In this document: positions 41,320 to 49,146 of the stretch, in pieces
Position numbering within the stretch: position 1 is the first letter of the stretch
How the letters are laid out: each line of letters opens with the position of its first letter
From: Saprospiraceae bacterium
GTDB lineage: Bacteria > Bacteroidota > Bacteroidia > Chitinophagales > Saprospiraceae
DNA: 64,000 nt
Assembly (NCBI GenBank): GCA_016787525.1
Contig: JAEUUP010000092.1
Coordinates: 1 to 64,000, forward strand
Direction: 5' to 3'
The notes under the pieces: generated by a model
What the model was told of the DNA's origin: nothing
What the model saw: only the letters and a program-made list of their open reading frames with translations
Database searches by the model: none
Position numbers and translations under genes: made by a program

Positions 41320-41346
41320 CGCTCACTTTCCGAAAAGTGCTGCATT
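41320..41346 (+). promoter_or_regulatory. Cassette A ECF-type promoter facing the sigma gene
   Basis: CGCTCAC (41320-41326), 15 bases, GCATT (41342-41346), followed by TATAA; 17 bases before the sigma factor ATG. The same element as in the four divergent copies implies autoregulation. Confidence 0.7.
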
Positions 41347-41363
41347 TATAAAACAAGAAATCA

Positions 41364-41927
41364 ATGAATGATAAAAATTGGGACTTAACCGAAGCCGAAT
41401 TTCAGCAACTCATACTGGATTTGGACAGAGGCAACGAAAGACCATTTCGCAGCATTTTTACAAAGAATTTTGTGAAATACCGCAATTATATCCGCAGCGA
41501 TATGAACATCAGCTACGATGATGCAAGCGATGTGGTGACAGAGGCTTTTGTCAAAATGCACCGATTTTTGACCGAAAGGCGTGTAGAATACGGCAATTTG
41601 GAGGCATATACGCTACGAATCGCGCGAAATGAATATTTGATGCTGTTGCGTAAGCGCAAACAATTGCCCGAAACCGATGCTGATTTTGAACGGCTCGACA
41701 TCATAGATGAAGAATATGACGACTCAACAATGGAGCATTTTGAAAAAGCTTTTGGGCATCTCGGAACGGATTGCCGCGACCTCTTGAAGTTGCATTATTT
41801 TGAAAAAAAGGCGCACCGCGAAATCGGTCAAACGCTCAATATTTCAGAAGATGCGTCTAAAACGCGGATGAAAGTGTGCCGCAATAAATTGCGAGAGGTT
41901 TTCTTAAAGTTTTTAAAAACAGAATGA
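41364..41927 (+). CDS. ECF-type RNA polymerase sigma factor (cassette A)
   Basis: The 187-residue protein has sigma region 2 (about 20-90; IFTKNFVKYRNYIRSDMNISYDDASDVVTEAFVKMHRFL, ending in AYTLRIARNEYLMLLRKRK) and region 4 (about 125-187; LGTDCRDLLKLHYFEKKAHREIGQTLNISEDASKTRMKVCRNKL), with no region 3, the layout of ECF sigma factors. It shares this plan with the factor at 61238. It is followed 88 bases later by a TPR membrane protein likely to act as its anti-sigma partner. A promoter element found four more times upstream of divergent secreted-protein genes precedes it. A 10-mer begins two bases after its stop. Confidence 0.9.
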   Translation: MNDKNWDLTEAEFQQLILDLDRGNERPFRSIFTKNFVKYRNYIRSDMNISYDDASDVVTEAFVKMHRFLTERRVEYGNLEAYTLRIARNEYLMLLRKRKQLPETDADFERLDIIDEEYDDSTMEHFEKAFGHLGTDCRDLLKLHYFEKKAHREIGQTLNISEDASKTRMKVCRNKLREVFLKFLKTE

Positions 41928-42015
41928 CCCCCTCAGTATAATTAGGATTTATTGTGTAATTTGTTGATTTTAAGTTATTTATGATTAATTTTAAGAGCAT
42001 TAAAATAAGAACATC

Positions 42016-42741
42016 ATGTTAGAAAAATATAAAAAAGGTGAATTGAGCGATGCTCAAATAGAACAAGTCGAAGCCGATTTGATACACCAAATGTTCCGCA
42101 AACAAAAAGAAGAAAGTCTGCGTAATGATTTGAAAAAGCTGGCTGCCCTCGCTGCCGCTGAAGATGAGGATGAAAAAGAACGTATCCAAAATACGCGAAT
42201 GACGGTGGTGCATCGGTCAAATAACCAGAGAATATGGTGGGCGGCGGCGGCTTCTGTTGCCGTTTTAGCGGTTGCCAGTTGGTGGTTTTTTCTTAAACCT
42301 AAAACGGATACCTCCCTCAGTATATCAACTCTTGCAGATACCTATATTAAAGAAAATACTGCGCCTGTTTGGAGTACAACAATGGATGGCACAACCGAAG
42401 AACGCGAAGCCAAAGCTAAAGAAGCGTATCAAAATAACGATTTTGAAAAAGCCGTACCTTTATTTGAAGCCATACCGCCGACAAAAAAAGAGCATTATTT
42501 TTATCTCGGTGTTTCAGCTTTAAAACAGCAAAAATTGGACGCTCAAAAGGCGATTGAAAATTTATTGAAAGCTCGCGCAGTCGCAAATGGTTGGCAAGAA
42601 GATGCAATAAATTGGTATTTAGCATTGGCTTATCTGCAAGCAAGAAAAACGGAAGAGGCACGGAAGGAGTTGAATAATATCGTCAAAATTGGGCGTGATA
42701 ATGTGAGCAGAGCAGAGGAAATTTTGAAAAAGCTGAAGTGA
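42016..42741 (+). CDS. Single-pass membrane TPR protein, probable anti-sigma partner (cassette A)
   Basis: The 241-residue protein has a cytoplasmic helical N-terminus (about 1-75; MLEKYKKGELSDAQIEQVEADL), one membrane helix (WWAAAASVAVLAVASWWFF, about 76-95) and an extracytoplasmic part with TPR-like helices (EAYQNNDFEKAVPLFEAI, YLALAYLQARKTEEARKEL). The LxKYxxGEL start followed by a polar helix is typical of Bacteroidota anti-sigma-like proteins encoded after ECF factors, although no zinc-binding anti-sigma motif is present. Its paralogue at 61828 is collinear. A near-match 10-mer (42313) lies just after the membrane helix. Confidence 0.75.
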   Translation: MLEKYKKGELSDAQIEQVEADLIHQMFRKQKEESLRNDLKKLAALAAAEDEDEKERIQNTRMTVVHRSNNQRIWWAAAASVAVLAVASWWFFLKPKTDTSLSISTLADTYIKENTAPVWSTTMDGTTEEREAKAKEAYQNNDFEKAVPLFEAIPPTKKEHYFYLGVSALKQQKLDAQKAIENLLKARAVANGWQEDAINWYLALAYLQARKTEEARKELNNIVKIGRDNVSRAEEILKKLK

Positions 42742-42759
42742 TACCCCTCAGTAAAAAAG

Positions 42760-42793
42760 AAAAGCCAAGCAGAAATCAATCTGCTTGGCTTTT
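42760..42793. terminator. Bidirectional terminator between cassette A and xylA
   Basis: AAAAGCCAAGCAGA (42760-42773) pairs perfectly with TCTGCTTGGCTTTT (42780-42793) around a 6-nt loop, with T-runs in both directions. It serves the converging TPR and xylA genes. A 10-mer (42744-42753) lies just before the stem. Confidence 0.9.
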
Positions 42794-42816
42794 AATTATA
42801 AAAAACTGAAAATCAA

Positions 42817-44130
42817 TTAAATATAGTCATTAATAATGTTTTCTAACCATTCTTGCTTGCCACTTCTTTGAGTTGGCTCACCGCTTGCAGAGGCAATTTT
42901 GTGCAAATCTTGAAGCGTCAAGCCACCTTTTTCAAAGGTTGCACCATCACCCGAATCGAAAGAAGCATAACGGTCAGCACGTATTTTTTTGTACGGAGAC
43001 TTTGTCAAAACAGCATCTGCAACCACCAAAGCACGAGCAAAAGCGTCCATACCACCGATGTGTGCGATGAAAATATCTTCCAAATCGGTTGAGTTACGGC
43101 GCGTTTTTGCATCAAAATTGATACCACCCGTTTTGAAACCGCCGCCTTCCAAAATAACGAGCATAGACTCTGTTAACTCACCAATATTGATAGGAAATTG
43201 GTCGGTATCCCAGCCGTTCTGGTAGTCGCCACGATTCGCATCCATAGAGCCTAACATATTATTGTCAACTGCTACTTGCAACTCATGTTGGAATGTATGA
43301 CCTGCCAAAGTCGCATGATTGACCTCCAAATTGAGTTGGAAATCGTCTGCCAAACCGTAAGTGTTCAAAAAACCAATCACCGTGGCAGCGTCATAATCGT
43401 ATTGATGTTTCGACGGCTCACAAGGTTTGGGTTCAATATAAAACTTGCCTTTGAAGCCCTGCGCCCGTGCATAATCTTTCGCAACAGTCAGAAATTGCGC
43501 CATATGGTCGAGTTCGCGCTTCATATCCGTATTCAACAATGACATATAGCCTTCGCGACCGCCCCAAAATACATAACCTTCGCCACCCAAAGCAATTGTT
43601 GAATCAATCGCATTCTTTACTTGCACGCCCGCACGAGCCACCACTGCAAAGTCTGGGTTCGTCGCCGCACCATTCATATAACGTGGATGACTAAACAAAT
43701 TTGCCGTCCCCCACAAGAGTTTTACGCCTGTTTCGGCTTGTTTTTGTTTTGCCAACTCAGTCAAAGTCGCCATACGGCTTTCGTATTCAGCGATATTTTC
43801 GGAGTCTTCAACCACATCAATATCGTGGAAACACCAAAAAGGTGCATTGATTTTTGTAAAAAATTCGAATGCCGCATCTAATTTCATTTTCATACGACTA
43901 TCCGCGTCTTTACCATGATTCCAAGCAAAATCTTTCGTGCCTACGCCAAAAGGGTCGCCACCAGTGCCACAGAATGTATGCCAATAACACACCGCAAAGC
44001 GCAAGTGTTCTTTCATCGTTTTACCCGCCACAACACGGTTTTCATCGTACCATCTGAACGCCAATGGATTATCCGTCTCACGTCCTTCAAATTTGATTTG
44101 TCCAATACCTTTGAAGTATTCTGCTGCCAT
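42817..44130 (-). CDS. xylA: Xylose isomerase
   Basis: The 437-residue TIM-barrel enzyme interconverts D-xylose and D-xylulose with divalent metals. Features: [28 protein letters not shown] with the catalytic His, [10 protein letters not shown], the metal-site segment [33 protein letters not shown], and [16 protein letters not shown]. The length is right for class II xylose isomerases. It is the last gene of a minus-strand xyl operon (xylB, Bro-N gene, xylA). No 10-mer copy lies within it. Confidence 0.95.
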   Translation of the reverse strand: MAAEYFKGIGQIKFEGRETDNPLAFRWYDENRVVAGKTMKEHLRFAVCYWHTFCGTGGDPFGVGTKDFAWNHGKDADSRMKMKLDAAFEFFTKINAPFWCFHDIDVVEDSENIAEYESRMATLTELAKQKQAETGVKLLWGTANLFSHPRYMNGAATNPDFAVVARAGVQVKNAIDSTIALGGEGYVFWGGREGYMSLLNTDMKRELDHMAQFLTVAKDYARAQGFKGKFYIEPKPCEPSKHQYDYDAATVIGFLNTYGLADDFQLNLEVNHATLAGHTFQHELQVAVDNNMLGSMDANRGDYQNGWDTDQFPINIGELTESMLVILEGGGFKTGGINFDAKTRRNSTDLEDIFIAHIGGMDAFARALVVADAVLTKSPYKKIRADRYASFDSGDGATFEKGGLTLQDLHKIASASGEPTQRSGKQEWLENIINDYI

Positions 44131-44183
44131 TAGAATTTTTAATTTTATAGTTTAAAATATTGATAATCAATTCATTTAAAATA

Positions 44184-45026
44184 CTACCCCTCAGTATTTT
44201 CGTTTTTTTGAGTCAAAATTTTCACCTCATCTGAAGGTTTTAAATTTAAAAAATTTTCAGCCGAGACCACTTTTTGCCCTGTTCGTTCTTCCAATTCTCG
44301 GCGGTATTTTCCTGCCAAACTACCACCGTCAATCGCCGCTTCTCGATTCTGTTCAAAACCCTGTGCATCATCTTTTTCAGCAATCAATCGAGTTGATTCT
44401 TCACCCAAAGCCGAAAAAATCAATTCCAAATTGGTCATGTGGTCACGAAGGTTTTGTTTTTCCAAATTTTTCAATTTGCTGTGTTCCGAAGGTGTTAAAC
44501 CAAAAGTAGCTTTAGCAATTTCAGAAGTCAAAATACTGTACTCTTTATTTTCCGAAATGCCTCGTTTTTTCCACTCATCAGTCAATTCTTTCCGAATTTC
44601 GATGCTTTTTCCACGCAAAGCAATCCAATCATCCGAGTAACCTTTAGCTTTATAAATCTGTCGTAAACGTTCAAAACCCAATTCTGGATTCTCAATTTCT
44701 TCAATATGCTCTCGCCCAACTTGCGCCAACCACAACTTGAAAGGCTCTGCTTTGGGCGACGGTACAGACATAATGATACGCAGCAACCCCTCAGTATTGG
44801 CTACTTCGGTGGGGTAGTTTTTGCCATCAGCACCCTTCATTTTCAGTTTTCTACAAATTGTAGAAACCTGCGGCTCGCGTCTTTTTAAAGCATTCCAATA
44901 TTTACTTGGCGCAGTGCTATCTGTCAAAACTTCGATGACATCAACAACTGAAAAATGCCATTGATCGTTGTGCCACTCACGCCGTACTTTTTTCTCTTGG
45001 AATAGGATGATTTTTTGATTTTCCAT
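44184..45026 (-). CDS. Bro-N (phage antirepressor-type) domain protein
   Basis: The 280-residue protein begins ENQKIILFQEKKVRREWHNDQWHFSVVDVIEVLTDS, matching the Bro-N domain of baculovirus BRO and phage antirepressor proteins, followed by SKYWNALKRRE and a helical C-terminal region (AGKYRRELEERTGQKVVS). Such proteins bind DNA and usually belong to mobile elements, yet here the gene sits between xylB and xylA on the same strand with 53-104 base gaps. No phage genes surround it. Two 10-mers occur: one encodes NTEG mid-gene (44787), the other forms the last codons, so the protein ends NTEG with the stop TAG directly after the motif (44187-44196). Confidence 0.8.
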   Translation of the reverse strand: MENQKIILFQEKKVRREWHNDQWHFSVVDVIEVLTDSTAPSKYWNALKRREPQVSTICRKLKMKGADGKNYPTEVANTEGLLRIIMSVPSPKAEPFKLWLAQVGREHIEEIENPELGFERLRQIYKAKGYSDDWIALRGKSIEIRKELTDEWKKRGISENKEYSILTSEIAKATFGLTPSEHSKLKNLEKQNLRDHMTNLELIFSALGEESTRLIAEKDDAQGFEQNREAAIDGGSLAGKYRRELEERTGQKVVSAENFLNLKPSDEVKILTQKNENTEG

Positions 45027-45089
45027 TATTTAGCTTGTTTTACCTTAAAACCTAACAAAAAAAGGCTAAAATAAAACACTATTTTTATT

Positions 45090-45130
45090 TTTTTCATTTC
45101 TAAAAACAATATGTTTTTAGAAATGAAAAA
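45090..45130 (-). terminator. Perfect 19-bp hairpin after xylB
   Basis: The arms 45090-45108 and 45112-45130 (core CATTTCTAAAAACA) are perfectly complementary with a 3-nt loop. On the minus strand the right-hand end abuts the xylB stop and the stem is flanked by A/T runs. It separates xylB from the Bro-N gene, so downstream genes may depend on read-through. Confidence 0.8.
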
Positions 45131-46636
45131 CTAAACGCTCATCGCTTTTTCCAAAGCCCTCAACCAATGTTGATACCCCTCAGTATAAACCGCTTGCAAA
45201 GCAGTTGTTGGCTCGATAACTTCTACTTTTTCTAAACCGACAAAAGCTTCATCAAAACTTTTGTAATAGCCAACACCTACGCCCGCACCTCGTGCCGCTC
45301 CTGTTGCGCCGTCAGTGTTGTACAACTCAACAGTCGTACCCGTTGTATTGGCAAAAGCTTCTCTAAAAATCGGGCTGAGAAACATATTGGCTTGACCTGC
45401 CCGCACTGTTTTGGCTTCGACACCAACGTTTTTCATCACTTCAAAACCATAATTCAAGGCGAATACAATACCCTCTTGTGCAGCTCTGAACAAATGACCA
45501 ACCCCATGACGGTTGAAATTGACATTCAATAGCTGTGCGCCCAGTTGCCGATTTTCTAAAACGCGCTCTGCACCATTGCCAAACGGCAGAAAAACGACCC
45601 CCTCAGTATTGGGCGCAATTTTCGATGCTTCCGCATTCATCGCAGCGTAATCCATGCCGCCTGTCATGCGCCGCAACCATGAGTTCAAGATACCTGTGCC
45701 ATTGATGCACAACAAAACACCATTGCGATGTGCTGCCTCTGTATCGTTGACATGGACAAAAGTGTTCACACGGCTTTTTTCATCATAATCATTGCGGTCA
45801 GAAATACCGTACACGACCCCTGATGTGCCTGCCGTTGCAGCCACTTCGCCAGGGTTTAAGACATTGAGAGAAAACGCATTGTTCGGTTGGTCGCCAGCAC
45901 GGTATGTGATGGGTGTACCCGCTTTTAGACCCAATTCTTCCGCCGCTTTTTCGGACATAAATCCTTGATTACCAAATGTTTCAACTCGCTCAGGAATGAC
46001 CCCCTCAGTAATACCGTAGTTTTTGAGCAATGTCTGAGCGATGCCACGTTTTTTAAAATTCCAGAAAATACCTTCCGACAAACCGCTTACAGTTGTGCGA
46101 ATTTCACCCGACATTTTCATTGCAATAAAGTCACCGGGTAGCATCATTTTGTCCGTTTTTTCAAAAATATGTGGCTCATTTTCGATGACCCAACGCAGTT
46201 TTGAAGCGGTAAAATTAGCGGGCGAATTGAGGTAGTTTTCCAAACAAAAAGCCTCACCTATGTTTTGGAACGCCTTCTCTCCTATCTGAACAGCACGACT
46301 ATCGCACCATATAATCGAAGGTCGCAATGCATTTTGGTTTTTATCTACTAAAACCAAGCCGTGCATTTGGTAAGAAATACCGATGGCCCCCACATCATTT
46401 TTATCGAAAGATTGCTTCCCTTCACTCACAAGGATACCCCTCAGTATAGCCGTTGCATTTTTCACCTCTTGCCACCACTTGTCAGGCGATTGCTCTGCCC
46501 AACCCGATTGCGGCGCAATCATCGCCATTTCAGATGATGGCGAAGTAGCTGAAACAACCGTCCTACCCGTTTCAGCTTCCAAAAGACTGGCTTTTACAGA
46601 AGAACTGCCTATATCGTAACCTAAAAAGTATTTCAT
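45131..46636 (-). CDS. xylB: Xylulokinase
   Basis: The ATG at 46636 (MKYFLGYDIGSSSVKASL) is preferred to one 21 bases upstream. The 501-residue FGGY-family kinase phosphorylates D-xylulose. FGGY_N features: GYDIGSSSVKASLL, QSGWAEQSPDKWWQ, SYQMHGLVLVDKN and WCDSRA; FGGY_C features: AATAGTSGVVY and the ATP-site loop RAAQEGIVFALNYG...VRAGQANMFLSPIF. Four 10-mers lie in the gene (45176, 45599, 46001, 46437), encoding YTEG, NTEG, ITEG and ILRG, the highest density of any gene of its size here. Confidence 0.9.
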   Translation of the reverse strand: MKYFLGYDIGSSSVKASLLEAETGRTVVSATSPSSEMAMIAPQSGWAEQSPDKWWQEVKNATAILRGILVSEGKQSFDKNDVGAIGISYQMHGLVLVDKNQNALRPSIIWCDSRAVQIGEKAFQNIGEAFCLENYLNSPANFTASKLRWVIENEPHIFEKTDKMMLPGDFIAMKMSGEIRTTVSGLSEGIFWNFKKRGIAQTLLKNYGITEGVIPERVETFGNQGFMSEKAAEELGLKAGTPITYRAGDQPNNAFSLNVLNPGEVAATAGTSGVVYGISDRNDYDEKSRVNTFVHVNDTEAAHRNGVLLCINGTGILNSWLRRMTGGMDYAAMNAEASKIAPNTEGVVFLPFGNGAERVLENRQLGAQLLNVNFNRHGVGHLFRAAQEGIVFALNYGFEVMKNVGVEAKTVRAGQANMFLSPIFREAFANTTGTTVELYNTDGATGAARGAGVGVGYYKSFDEAFVGLEKVEVIEPTTALQAVYTEGYQHWLRALEKAMSV

Positions 46637-46651
46637 ATCCAAAATATTAAT

Positions 46652-46664
46652 TGTCAAATTGACA
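46652..46664. promoter_or_regulatory. Palindromic operator candidate upstream of xylB
   Basis: TGTCAAATTGACA is a perfect 13-base palindrome 15 bases before the xylB ATG. The TGTCA half-site resembles those near the Nudix regulator (19921-20005), so it may bind a regulator of that family. Position and symmetry are the only evidence. Confidence 0.4.
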
Positions 46665-46892
46665 TTTAAACTGCAATATTACGACGAGTTTTTGAATGAC
46701 AAAATTTTTTGTGTAAAAATTGTAATTTTCACAATTATTATTCTTTTTTTGATAAAATTTCGTTTAAAAAAAATAATTTTATCCCGTTTTCGGAATTTGC
46801 CAAAACAATGTTTTGAATACCAAAGTGTAGAATTAACACTTATACTGCAATTTTTAAGTTTTATTTAACTAAACCCCTCCTTACTTGTATGT

Positions 46893-46900
46893 TATATTTG
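46893..46900 (+). promoter_or_regulatory. -7 box for the sugar epimerase-like gene
   Basis: TATATTTG matches TAnnTTTG, 58 bases before the ATG at 46959. The rest of 46665-46892 is very AT-rich, with no gene seen. Confidence 0.45.
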
Positions 46901-46958
46901 CGTCAAAATTTCGTTCTAAAGAACTCAAATTTTAAAAAAATAAAAAATCTAACTACGC

Positions 46959-47870
46959 ATGACACAATTCACTCGCCGCAGTTTTCTTAAAACATCTGCT
47001 ACTTTAGCAGCTGCTACTGCTGTTTTCAATGATATTCCTGATTTTCTGAAGACGGAAAGACCGATTGGCATTCAACTTTATAGCCTTCGCGACGACATCA
47101 AAGATGGTTATTTGGAAGATGTATTGAAAGGTATCGCTAAAATCGGCTACCAATTCGTCGAAGGTTATGGCTACGACCCTAAAAAGGGTAAAATTTTGGA
47201 CAAATCGCCTTCTGAGTTCAAAAAACTATTGAAAGAGAATGAGTTGAAAATGCCAAGCTCTCACTTTGTGGTCACAACGGCTCATTACGATACGGCTAAA
47301 AAAGACTTCACCGATGACTTTAAAAAGGTTGTAGAAGCGAGTGCTGCCATGAGTCAACGTTTCTTAATCAGTCCTTATACAGTGGATAGCGACCGTAAAA
47401 CAGGTGATGATGTCAAAAAATTGTGCGAAGTATTGAACAAAGCGGGTGAATATTGTAAAGCTCAAAACATCCAATTTGGCTACCACAATCACGAATTTGA
47501 GTTCAAAACAGAGTTCGGAGGCGTGCCAATGTTCGATATTATGATGGAAAATCTCGTTGCTGAAAATGTCACTTGGGAGTTGGATTTGTGTTGGGCTGTT
47601 TATGGTGGTCGCAATACGGTCGAATTGTTCCAAAAATATCCAAGTCGCTTTACTTTGGCGCATTTCAAAGATTTGGCAGAAGAAGGCAAACGCGAAACAG
47701 CTATCGTAGGCGAAGGTGTTGTGGACTTTGAAGAAATTTTGAAAAATATGCGCAAAGGTGGCATCCGTCAAATCATCGTTGAATTGGAAGATTATAAAAA
47801 ATCGCCCATGGATGATGTGAAAGTGTCTTACAAAAACTTGCGTAAAATGCTCGATAAATTAGAAAAATAA
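46959..47870 (+). CDS. Exported sugar phosphate isomerase/epimerase-like TIM-barrel protein
   Basis: The 303-residue protein has a twin-arginine-type signal (TRRSFLKTSATLAAATA), so it should act in the periplasm. The AP-endonuclease-2-like TIM barrel shows IGIQLYSLRDD, GYQFVEGYGYD, FGYHNHEFEF, WELDLCWAVYGG, FTLAHFKDL and a closing IIVELEDY, with His, Glu and Asp placed for metal binding. Such proteins accompany GMC oxidoreductases in 3-keto-sugar handling. It precedes the gluconate dehydrogenase-type genes on the same strand and is likely in the same pathway. Confidence 0.82.
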   Translation: MTQFTRRSFLKTSATLAAATAVFNDIPDFLKTERPIGIQLYSLRDDIKDGYLEDVLKGIAKIGYQFVEGYGYDPKKGKILDKSPSEFKKLLKENELKMPSSHFVVTTAHYDTAKKDFTDDFKKVVEASAAMSQRFLISPYTVDSDRKTGDDVKKLCEVLNKAGEYCKAQNIQFGYHNHEFEFKTEFGGVPMFDIMMENLVAENVTWELDLCWAVYGGRNTVELFQKYPSRFTLAHFKDLAEEGKRETAIVGEGVVDFEEILKNMRKGGIRQIIVELEDYKKSPMDDVKVSYKNLRKMLDKLEK

Positions 47871-47880
47871 TTACAAGTCA

Positions 47881-47929
47881 ATTGTTTATGGTTGATAGAT
47901 ACCCCTCAGTAAAATCAACCATAAACAAT
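47881..47929. terminator. Hairpin with the 10-mer in its loop
   Basis: ATTGTTTATGGTTGAT (47881-47896) pairs perfectly with 47914-47929. The 17-base loop contains CCCCTCAGTA (47902-47911). It starts 10 bases after the epimerase-like gene. Confidence 0.75.
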
Positions 47930-47952
47930 AGTAAATCAACCAAATCAAAAAA

Positions 47953-48549
47953 ATGAATAGACGAGAAGCCATAAAAAAAGCGGCTTTCATGGTAGGTGGT
48001 TCACTTTTGATGCCCGATGTACTCAAAGCATGGACGAACACTGCGATTGAAAACCCAAATTTTAGATTGACAGCAGCTCAAGATGCTTTGATTGCCGAAG
48101 TCGCTGAAACCATTGTGCCAACGACCAGTACACCCGGAGCGAAAGCCGCTGGTGTTCCTAATTTCATCAAAAAAATGTTGGCAGACTGTTATCGCGATAA
48201 GTACAGCCAATATTTTATGAAAGAGTTGGACAATGTAGAAGCAGATACAAAAGCTAAATTTGGAAAATCTTTTGTTGATGCATCTGTGGAGCAACGTACA
48301 GAGATTTTAAAAATGTATGAGCAAAAAGCCAAAACAGATGCCGCCAAGTTCAGAGAAGAAGCCAAAACGTGGGGAGAAGCACCGATTCAAAACGAGCGAC
48401 CATTTTTTGCTATCATGAAAGATTTGACAGTCACAGGCTATTTCACATCCGAAATCGGTTGCACACAAGCGCTTCGTTATGAAGCTGTTCCTGGCAAATA
48501 CATTGGCGATTATCCTTACAAAAAAGGGGACAAAGCTTGGGCAACTTAA
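47953..48549 (+). CDS. Gluconate 2-dehydrogenase subunit 3 family protein
   Basis: The 198-residue protein begins MNRREAIKKAAFMVGGSLLMPD, a twin-arginine-like export signal. The mature part has ALIAEVAETIVPTTSTPGAKAAGVPNFIKKML, the signature of the small (gamma, subunit 3) component of membrane gluconate/sugar dehydrogenases, and ends near GYFTSEIGCTQALRYEAVPGKYIGDYPY. It normally forms a complex with a GMC-type FAD subunit (here 49147) and passes electrons to a cytochrome c (here 48631). The three genes lie in order on one strand. Confidence 0.88.
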   Translation: MNRREAIKKAAFMVGGSLLMPDVLKAWTNTAIENPNFRLTAAQDALIAEVAETIVPTTSTPGAKAAGVPNFIKKMLADCYRDKYSQYFMKELDNVEADTKAKFGKSFVDASVEQRTEILKMYEQKAKTDAAKFREEAKTWGEAPIQNERPFFAIMKDLTVTGYFTSEIGCTQALRYEAVPGKYIGDYPYKKGDKAWAT

Positions 48550-48630
48550 ACATTTTGGAATACACAACTCAATAAAAAGCCTTTTCCATTTAAAATCACA
48601 GTTCATTCAATCCATAAATATCAATAAAAA

Positions 48631-48951
48631 ATGAAAAAAGTCTTATTCGCGATGGCTTTAGTAGCCACATTCAGCGCAGCAAAAGCGCAAACACCTGCAA
48701 TTCCTGCTGATGTAAATGCTTTATTACAAAAGCACACTTGCTATACATGCCATGCACCTGCAAAAAAAATTGTAGGTCCTATGTGGTCAGAAATTGCCAA
48801 AAAGAAATATACAGCTAAACAATTCGCTGGCTTGGTCAAAAAACCAGTACCTGCAAATTGGCCTGGCTACCCTGCAATGGCTCCACTACCAAATGTACCA
48901 AAAGGTGATTTGGATAAAATCCATGCTTGGGTTTCGACTTTGGCAAAATAA
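48631..48951 (+). CDS. Small periplasmic cytochrome c
   Basis: The 106-residue protein has a signal peptide (MKKVLFAMALVATFSAAKAQ), a single haem-binding site CYTCH (Cys37, Cys40, His41) and a likely distal ligand Met83 in YPAMAPLP. The GPMWSEIAKKKYT segment is typical of class I c-type cytochromes of the c-551/c5 type. It is probably the electron acceptor for the GMC dehydrogenase encoded next. Confidence 0.9.
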   Translation: MKKVLFAMALVATFSAAKAQTPAIPADVNALLQKHTCYTCHAPAKKIVGPMWSEIAKKKYTAKQFAGLVKKPVPANWPGYPAMAPLPNVPKGDLDKIHAWVSTLAK

Positions 48952-49146
48952 AAAGTAGGAACAAAGGCTGATACAAAGGGTCAAAGTACCCCCTCAGTAT
49001 ATCAGCTCGTAAAATTGAAAAAAACTATTTCAAACCTAAATGGCACTGATTTCACACCTAAATTATGTCTAAATTGGCATGTCATGGTAGGAGATTTGTG
49101 CCATTTTTTATTTACTTTTTGAAAAACTAAACTCATATACTCTCAA

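Noticed and set aside
44159-44171. Palindrome ATTGATAATCAAT upstream of the Bro-N gene stop and xylA
   Set aside because: It is AT-rich and short, lies in a very AT-rich gap, and a chance origin is likely.
46873-46882. CCCCTCCTTA as a further degenerate 10-mer copy
   Set aside because: More than one mismatch from the core; not distinguishable from chance.
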